From JBHHYN01 sp046757565 (GTDB taxonomy: Bacteria > Pseudomonadota > Gammaproteobacteria > Eutrophobiales > Eutrophobiaceae): DNA of 15,363 nt. This document shows, one piece after another, positions 15,301 through 15,363 of the stretch (its first letter is position 1; each line of letters starts with the position of its first letter). The notes beneath the pieces were generated by a model. The model did not search any database, was not told where the DNA came from, and saw only the letters and a list, made by a program, of their open reading frames with translations. A program made the position numbers and the translations under genes. The stretch covers positions 1 through 15,363 of the forward strand of contig JBHHYN010000065.1 in NCBI GenBank assembly GCA_046757565.1, given 5' to 3'.

Positions 15301-15363
15301 AAATTTACAAAAATTGGCTCTTCAGCAGAATCTGTGGGTTAACAAGAAAGACTTTTGAATAAA

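Overview
This window looks like a chromosomal housekeeping region of a gammaproteobacterium that is neither an enteric nor a typical Pseudomonas. The gene order is nadB divergent from rpoE-rseA-rseB-mucD, then a small glutaredoxin-like gene, lepA, lepB, a DUF4845 gene, rnc, era, recO, pdxJ and prfC. RpoE, PdxJ and PrfC read as gammaproteobacterial types, by memory of family sequences and not by a search. Base composition looks intermediate and uniform. I see no tRNA, rRNA, CRISPR array, prophage gene or transposase gene.

Left part (minus strand, 45-2734): nadB (L-aspartate oxidase, first step of NAD synthesis) is followed on the same strand by a GGDEF diguanylate cyclase with an intact active site and an inhibitory-site motif. 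The 101-base gap between them holds a 9-base inverted repeat over a good -10 box. The cyclase may therefore be transcribed separately and under control.

Divergent gap (2735-3159, 425 bases): this is the only long stretch without a clear gene. It should carry the promoters for nadB and rpoE. It also holds a 10-base inverted repeat with widely spaced arms and, on the minus strand, a possible frameshifted remnant resembling the C-terminal half of YgfX. That assignment is tentative.

Envelope-stress module (3160-6927): rpoE (sigma-E/AlgU), rseA (membrane anti-sigma factor), rseB (periplasmic regulator) and mucD (HtrA/DegP-type protease). No rseC/mucC lies between rseB and mucD. A four-base overlap joins mucD to the glutaredoxin-like gene.

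Translation, secretion and RNA module (7325-12781): lepA (EF4), lepB (signal peptidase I), a one-TM DUF4845 protein, rnc (RNase III), era (16S rRNA assembly GTPase) and recO (recombination mediator). The genes are tightly packed, and several start with GTG. A perfect CCCCGCAG-CTTG-CTGCGGGG hairpin sits between lepA and lepB.

Right part (12830-15233): pdxJ (vitamin B6 synthesis), then prfC (RF3), which takes the place where acpS often lies. The tail holds only an AT-rich hairpin.

I found no convincing new biological system. The points worth a second look are the degraded divergent gap, the REP-like hairpin, the operator-like repeat before the cyclase, and an Asn at a usual metal-binding position in RNase III.
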